Of a stretch of DNA of 12,591 nt, positions 9,049 through 12,591 are shown in pieces. The number at the start of each line of letters is the position of its first letter. The first letter of the stretch is position 1. Source of the stretch: an uncultured Tolumonas sp. (GTDB taxonomy: Bacteria > Pseudomonadota > Gammaproteobacteria > Enterobacterales > Aeromonadaceae). The stretch covers positions 1 through 12,591 of the forward strand of contig CAIZDF010000002.1 of NCBI GenBank assembly GCA_903931645.1. Reading direction: 5' to 3'. A program made the position numbers and the translations under genes. The notes under the pieces are model-generated. The model was not told the DNA's origin. It did no database searches and saw nothing but the letters and a program-made list of their open reading frames with translations.

Positions 9049-9055
9049 TAACGAC

Positions 9056-9238
9056 ATGGCTAACAAGACTGTAAAAGTTACACAGACTCGCAGCTCCATC
9101 GGTCGTTTGCCGAAGCACAAAGCCTCTTTATTGGGCTTGGGTTTGCGTCGTATTGGTCACACCGTTGAACTGGAAGATACTCCATGTGTACGCGGCATGA
9201 TCAACCAGGTTCATTACATGGTGAAGGTGGAGGAGTAA
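9056..9238 (+). CDS. rpmD: 50S ribosomal protein L30
   Basis: 60 residues from ATG 9056 ([20 protein letters not shown]). An open frame extends upstream to 9005, but that part overlaps rpsE and is not L30-like. The E. coli protein has 59 residues and the same blocks, [18 protein letters not shown] and [17 protein letters not shown]30 is a small alpha/beta protein bound to 23S domain II. Its likely ribosome-binding site GGGG (9042-9045) is in the last sense codons of rpsE. Its own end supplies the rplO site. Confidence 0.97.
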   Translation: MANKTVKVTQTRSSIGRLPKHKASLLGLGLRRIGHTVELEDTPCVRGMINQVHYMVKVEE

Positions 9239-9241
9239 TCA

Positions 9242-9676
9242 ATGCGTTTAAACACTCTTTCTCCAGCTGCTGGTGCTAAATCGGCTAAAAAGCGTGTAGG
9301 TCGTGGTATCGGTTCTGGTTTGGGTAAAACCGGTGGCCGTGGCGTGAAAGGCGCTGGTTCACGAGCTGGTAGTGGTGGTCGTGCTGGTTTCGAAGGCGGT
9401 CAAATGCCTTTGAAAATTCGTATGCCAAAATTCGGTTTTTACTCTCGTAAAGGTGCAGTAACTGCTGAAGTTCGTCTGAGCGAAATTGCTAAGGTTGAAG
9501 GCGATGTAGTCGACCTGAACACTTTAAAGCAAGCTGGCGTAATCACTAAAGGCATGCAGTTTGCTAAGATTGTTCTCTCTGGGAACATCGATCGTGCAGT
9601 TACCGTTCGTGGTGTAGGCGCTACTCAAGGCGCTCGTGCTGCAATCGAAGCTGCCGGTGGCAAAATCGAGGAATAA
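9242..9676 (+). CDS. rplO: 50S ribosomal protein L15
   Basis: 144 residues, same as E. coli. The N-terminal third is an extended Gly/Arg/Lys-rich tail ([17 protein letters not shown], about 19-50) that threads into 23S rRNA. The rest is a compact domain with [24 protein letters not shown] (9229-9235) lies inside the end of rpmD, six bases from the ATG, so translation of the two is linked. The gene ends in two stop codons in a row (TAATAA, 9674-9679). It precedes secY by seven bases. Confidence 0.98.
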   Translation: MRLNTLSPAAGAKSAKKRVGRGIGSGLGKTGGRGVKGAGSRAGSGGRAGFEGGQMPLKIRMPKFGFYSRKGAVTAEVRLSEIAKVEGDVVDLNTLKQAGVITKGMQFAKIVLSGNIDRAVTVRGVGATQGARAAIEAAGGKIEE

Positions 9677-9683
9677 TAAGTAG

Positions 9684-11015
9684 ATGGCCAAGAAACCAGG
9701 ATTAGTAACACGGGGCTCGCAAGGGGGCCTGAGCGAACTGAAAAGCCGTTTGCTTTTCGTTCTAGGTGCTATCATCGTCTTCCGTGCGGGCGCTTATGTG
9801 CCGATTCCTGGTATTGACGCTACTGTGCTGGGGCAATTGTTCCAGCAACAGAAGGGAACCATCATTGAAATGTTTAACATGTTCAGTGGTGGTGCCCTGT
9901 CTCGTGCATCTATCTTTGCGTTGGGTATTATGCCGTATATTTCGGCATCAATTATTATCCAACTGTTGACCGTGATCAGTCCTTATTATGCTGAGCTTAA
10001 AAAGGAAGGTGAAAGTGGTCGACGCGTAATCAGTAAGCATACTCGTTGGGGTACATTAGCCTTGGCTACTGTACAGGCGTCAGGTATTGCGACTGGTTTA
10101 CCAAACATGATGCATGGCTTGGTGCTCAACCCCGGTTTCGGCTTCTACTTTACTGCGGTAGTTAGTTTGGTCACTGGTACCATGTTTTTGATGTGGTTAG
10201 GTGAACAAATAACGGAACGTGGTATCGGTAACGGTATTTCGCTGATCATTTTTGCGGGTATTGTCGCAGGTCTGCCTCATGCAATTGGTGCTACTGCAGA
10301 ACAAGCTCGTCAGGGTGAATTGCATATCCTGTTGCTATTGTTGCTCGCTGTTATTGTGTTTGCTGTTACTTACTTTGTTGTGTTTGTTGAGCGTGGTCAA
10401 CGTCGTATTGTCGTCAACTATGCAAAACGCCAGCAAGGTAACCAGATTTTTGCAGCTCAAAGCACGCATTTACCGTTAAAACTTAATATGGCGGGTGTTA
10501 TCCCTGCAATTTTTGCATCCAGTATCATTCTTTTTCCAGGCACTATCGCGTCTTGGTTTGGTCAAGGTGATTCTTGGATTGCAAATATTCTGCAAGAAAT
10601 CTCTATGAGCTTGCAGCCAGGGCAGCCGTTGTACGAATTGTTGTATGCTATTGCAATTATTTTCTTCAGCTTCTTCTATACTGCGTTGGTGTTCAATCCG
10701 CGTGAAACAGCTGATAACCTGAAGAAAAGCGGTGCATTTATCCCAGGCATTCGCCCAGGTGAACAAACAGCACGTTTTATCGATAAAGTAATGACTCGTC
10801 TAACACTGGCCGGGGCTTTGTACATCACAGCGATTTGCTTAGTACCCCAGTTATTGATGACCTTCTGGCATGTGCAGTTCTACTTCGGTGGTACTTCTTT
10901 GCTGATTATTGTAGTGGTCATCATGGACTTCATGGCACAGGTACAAACTCATATGATGTCTCATCAATATGGCGATGTACTGAAAAAAGCCAATCTTAAA
11001 GGCGTAGGCCGTTAA
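9684..11015 (+). CDS. secY: Preprotein translocase subunit SecY
   Basis: 443 residues, the E. coli length. It is the pore of the SecYEG channel in the inner membrane, moving unfolded proteins with SecA or docked ribosomes. Ten hydrophobic segments are readable at about 22-42, 74-97, 120-140, 153-175, 183-203, 214-236, 270-295, 314-336, 370-390 and 396-416. The plug region is near 60-75 ([14 protein letters not shown]). Cytoplasmic loop C5 has Arg357 in GIRPGEQT, the residue needed for SecA-driven transport in E. coli. [13 protein letters not shown] is the TM4-5 signature. The start site AGGA (9669-9672) overlaps the end of rplO. The codon use is less biased than in the neighbouring ribosomal genes. 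Confidence 0.98.
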   Translation: MAKKPGLVTRGSQGGLSELKSRLLFVLGAIIVFRAGAYVPIPGIDATVLGQLFQQQKGTIIEMFNMFSGGALSRASIFALGIMPYISASIIIQLLTVISPYYAELKKEGESGRRVISKHTRWGTLALATVQASGIATGLPNMMHGLVLNPGFGFYFTAVVSLVTGTMFLMWLGEQITERGIGNGISLIIFAGIVAGLPHAIGATAEQARQGELHILLLLLLAVIVFAVTYFVVFVERGQRRIVVNYAKRQQGNQIFAAQSTHLPLKLNMAGVIPAIFASSIILFPGTIASWFGQGDSWIANILQEISMSLQPGQPLYELLYAIAIIFFSFFYTALVFNPRETADNLKKSGAFIPGIRPGEQTARFIDKVMTRLTLAGALYITAICLVPQLLMTFWHVQFYFGGTSLLIIVVVIMDFMAQVQTHMMSHQYGDVLKKANLKGVGR

Positions 11016-11042
11016 TTCGGTCTAATATTGCGGAGTTAAGCA

Positions 11043-11156
11043 ATGAAAGTTCGCGCTTCCGTCAAAGCAATCTGCCGTAATTGCAAAATCATCAAACGCC
11101 ACGGTGTGGTTCGCGTGATTTGCACTGAGCCGAAGCATAAACAACGCCAAGGCTAA
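11043..11156 (+). CDS. rpmJ: 50S ribosomal protein L36, zinc-binding form
   Basis: 37 residues, [15 protein letters not shown]... ending EPKHKQRQG. The zinc ribbon ligands are Cys11, Cys14, Cys27 and His32. E. coli has 38 residues (VICSAEPKHK), so this copy lacks one residue after Cys27. L36 fits near helices 89, 91 and 97 of 23S rRNA. GGAG (11032-11035) is seven bases from the ATG, and 27 bases separate it from secY. Too short for ordinary ORF cut-offs. Last gene of the spc operon; the alpha leader follows. Confidence 0.96.
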   Translation: MKVRASVKAICRNCKIIKRHGVVRVICTEPKHKQRQG

Positions 11157-11175
11157 TTATATTTTCGGTAGAGAC

Positions 11176-11204
11176 TTGAAAAGTCGAGGCTGGCTAAGTA
11201 CATT
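11176..11204 (+). promoter_or_regulatory. Candidate alpha operon promoter
   Basis: TTGAAA (11176-11181) and TACATT (11199-11204) are 17 bp apart. The start is inferred near 11211, giving a leader of about 88 nt to the rpsM GTG. In E. coli, as I recall it, a similar pair (TTGCAA and TAGATT) lies at the same place between rpmJ and rpsM. Here the -10 lies in the loop and 3' arm of a perfect inverted repeat. Confidence 0.55.
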
Positions 11205-11213
11205 AGCCAGCCT
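11187..11213 (+). repeat. Perfect 11-bp inverted repeat between spc and alpha operons
   Basis: AGGCTGGCTAA (11187-11197) and TTAGCCAGCCT (11203-11213) match without error around GTACA. The hairpin is strong but is followed by ACATTTGTG, not a T-run. It may act as an mRNA 3'-end stabiliser or a weak terminator for spc transcripts, and it overlaps the alpha -10. Confidence 0.75.
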
Positions 11214-11230
11214 ACATTTGTGTGTAGGTT

Positions 11231-11307
11231 GACCACCATGTATCCGGAACGGGCTTTGTGGTGGTCATTAAATTACTATTTGTTTTAGGAGTGGAATAGT
11301 GGCCCGT
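11231..11307 (+). promoter_or_regulatory. Alpha operon leader, S4-binding pseudoknot (Alpha_RBS type)
   Basis: GACCACCA (11231-11238) pairs with TGGTGGTC (11259-11266). The loop holds TATCCGGAACGGGCTTTG. ACGGGC (11249-11254) in that loop is complementary to GCCCGT (11302-11307), directly after the rpsM GTG, giving the nested pseudoknot known from E. coli. The segment from CGGGCTTT to GTGGCCCG is conserved with E. coli in form and partly in sequence. S4 (rpsD, third gene) binds this fold and traps the 30S subunit in an inactive initiation complex, shutting down rpsM, rpsK and rpsD. Function inferred from family; the pairings are seen directly. Confidence 0.85.
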
Positions 11308-11655
11308 ATCGCTGGCATTAACATTCCTGACCATAAACATGCAGTTATCGCGTTAACTGCGATTTATGGCGTTGGCGACACCCGTGCAAAGCAAATTTGC
11401 GCAGCGGCTGGTATCGCCGAGGATGTGAAAGTTAAAAATCTGGACGAAGCTCAAATTGAAGCGCTTCGTACTGAAGTAAGCAAATTTACTGTTGAAGGCG
11501 ACCTGCGTCGTGAAGTGTCCATGAACATCAAACGTCTGATGGACTTGGGATGCTACCGTGGCTTGCGTCATCGTCGTGGTTTGCCGGTTCGCGGACAGCG
11601 TACCAAAACTAACGCGCGCACCCGTAAGGGTCCTCGTAAACCGATTAAGAAGTAA
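11299..11655 (+). CDS. rpsM: 30S ribosomal protein S13
   Basis: 118 residues, as in E. coli, starting at GTG 11299 (translated as [16 protein letters not shown]). The GTG is supported by AGGAG at 11287-11291, seven bases away, and by the pseudoknot built around it. S13 lies in the 30S head, has a helix-two-turn-helix near the N-terminus ([13 protein letters not shown]) and a basic tail ([19 protein letters not shown]) that contacts P-site tRNA. It forms bridges to L5. First gene of the alpha operon. Confidence 0.98.
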   Translation: MARIAGINIPDHKHAVIALTAIYGVGDTRAKQICAAAGIAEDVKVKNLDEAQIEALRTEVSKFTVEGDLRREVSMNIKRLMDLGCYRGLRHRRGLPVRGQRTKTNARTRKGPRKPIKK

Positions 11656-11667
11656 ACGGGAAGGTAG

Positions 11668-12060
<393 letters not shown>

Positions 12061-12091
12061 CGTTGTCTAGTAGGATTGTTGGAGAAAGAAC

Positions 12092-12591
12092 ATGGCAAGA
12101 TATTTAGGCCCAAAGCTGAAGCTTAGCCGTCGTGAAGGCACCGATCTGTTCCTGAAATCAGGCGTTCGTGCTATCGACTCTAAGTGTAAAATTGACACAG
12201 CTCCTGGTCAGCACGGTGCGCGTAAGCCACGTCTGTCTGACTACGGTGTACAGCTGCGTGAAAAACAGAAAGTCCGTCGTATTTACGGCATTCTGGAAAA
12301 ACAATTCCGTAACTATTACCGTGAAGCGACTCGCATCAAAGGTAATACCGGTGAGAACCTACTGCAGTTGCTGGAAGGTCGTCTGGACAACGTAGTTTAT
12401 CGTATGGGTTTTGCATCTACTCGTGCGGAAGCTCGCCAGCTGGTTAGCCATAAAGCTATCGTTATCAATGGCAAAGTGGTAAACATTCCTTCTTATAACG
12501 TTTCTCCTGAAGATGTAGTCACTGTTCGTGAGAAGGCGAAAAAACAAGCTCGTATCAAAGCCGCATTAGACGTGGCTGCGCAGCGTGAAAA
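12092..12591 (+). CDS. rpsD: 30S ribosomal protein S4, 3' end outside window
   Basis: The frame is open from ATG 12092 to the last base and gives 166 of about 206 residues. It begins [19 protein letters not shown] and includes [19 protein letters not shown] and an S4 domain at about 95-160 ([11 protein letters not shown], then [14 protein letters not shown]). Only one cysteine (Cys32) remains where zinc-binding S4 proteins have four, so this is the zinc-free form. S4 is a primary 16S binder, helps form the mRNA entry helicase with S3 and S5, and represses this operon through the leader at 11231-11307. GGAG (12081-12084) is seven bases from the start. Confidence 0.97.
   Translation, partial: MARYLGPKLKLSRREGTDLFLKSGVRAIDSKCKIDTAPGQHGARKPRLSDYGVQLREKQKVRRIYGILEKQFRNYYREATRIKGNTGENLLQLLEGRLDNVVYRMGFASTRAEARQLVSHKAIVINGKVVNIPSYNVSPEDVVTVREKAKKQARIKAALDVAAQRE

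Noticed and set aside
9005..9055. Upstream extension of rpmD
   Set aside because: The added residues overlap rpsE out of frame and are unlike any L30 N-terminus. ATG 9056 gives the family length.
9928..9940. Promoter-like TATTATGCCG inside secY, resembling the spc -10 region
   Set aside because: It encodes Gly-Ile-Met-Pro of SecY, a conserved segment, and no suitable -35 stands out. Chance similarity is likely.

Overview
This window is the S10–spc–alpha ribosomal-protein cluster of a gammaproteobacterium. All genes are on the + strand. It opens with the 3' end of argH and runs out inside rpsD. The gene order, the protein lengths and near-residue-level matches to the E. coli families place it in Gammaproteobacteria. 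The bacterial-type rpsJ leader and the enteric-type alpha-operon leader support this. The moderate GC content, the S3/L22/L3 sequence flavour and the argH neighbour make me lean to an Aeromonadales-like organism, but I cannot settle the genus without a search.

Layout. (1) 1-222: C-terminal end of argininosuccinate lyase, closed by an intrinsic terminator at about 253-273. (2) 312-511: the S10 promoter and an approximately 167-nt structured leader, with a predicted L4-responsive attenuator (433-491) and a hairpin over the rpsJ start. (3) 512-5486: complete S10 operon, rpsJ-rplC-rplD-rplW-rplB-rpsS-rplV-rpsC-rplP-rpmC-rpsQ. (4) 5482-5641: an inverted repeat on the rpsQ stop, a strong terminator, and the spc promoter and leader. 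(5) 5642-11156: complete spc operon, rplN-rplX-rplE-rpsN-rpsH-rplF-rplR-rpsE-rpmD-rplO-secY-rpmJ. (6) 11157-11298: candidate alpha promoter within a perfect inverted repeat, then the S4-binding pseudoknot leader. (7) 11299-12591: start of the alpha operon, rpsM-rpsK-rpsD, with rpsD cut by the window edge. rpoA and rplQ are expected just beyond.

The genes work as one programme. They encode 25 ribosomal proteins (12 small-subunit, counting partial S4, and 13 or more large-subunit) plus SecY, the channel that docks on the ribosome exit site. Each operon carries its own product-feedback site: L4 on the S10 leader, S8 on the rplE start, S4 on the rpsM start. Coupling through stop/start overlaps and Shine-Dalgarno sites inside the preceding gene ties the genes of each operon together.

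I saw no mobile element, CRISPR, tRNA, rRNA or defence system, and no gene of unknown function. The interesting content is regulatory RNA structure and small lineage-specific changes in otherwise highly conserved proteins. I do not think the window contains an undescribed system.
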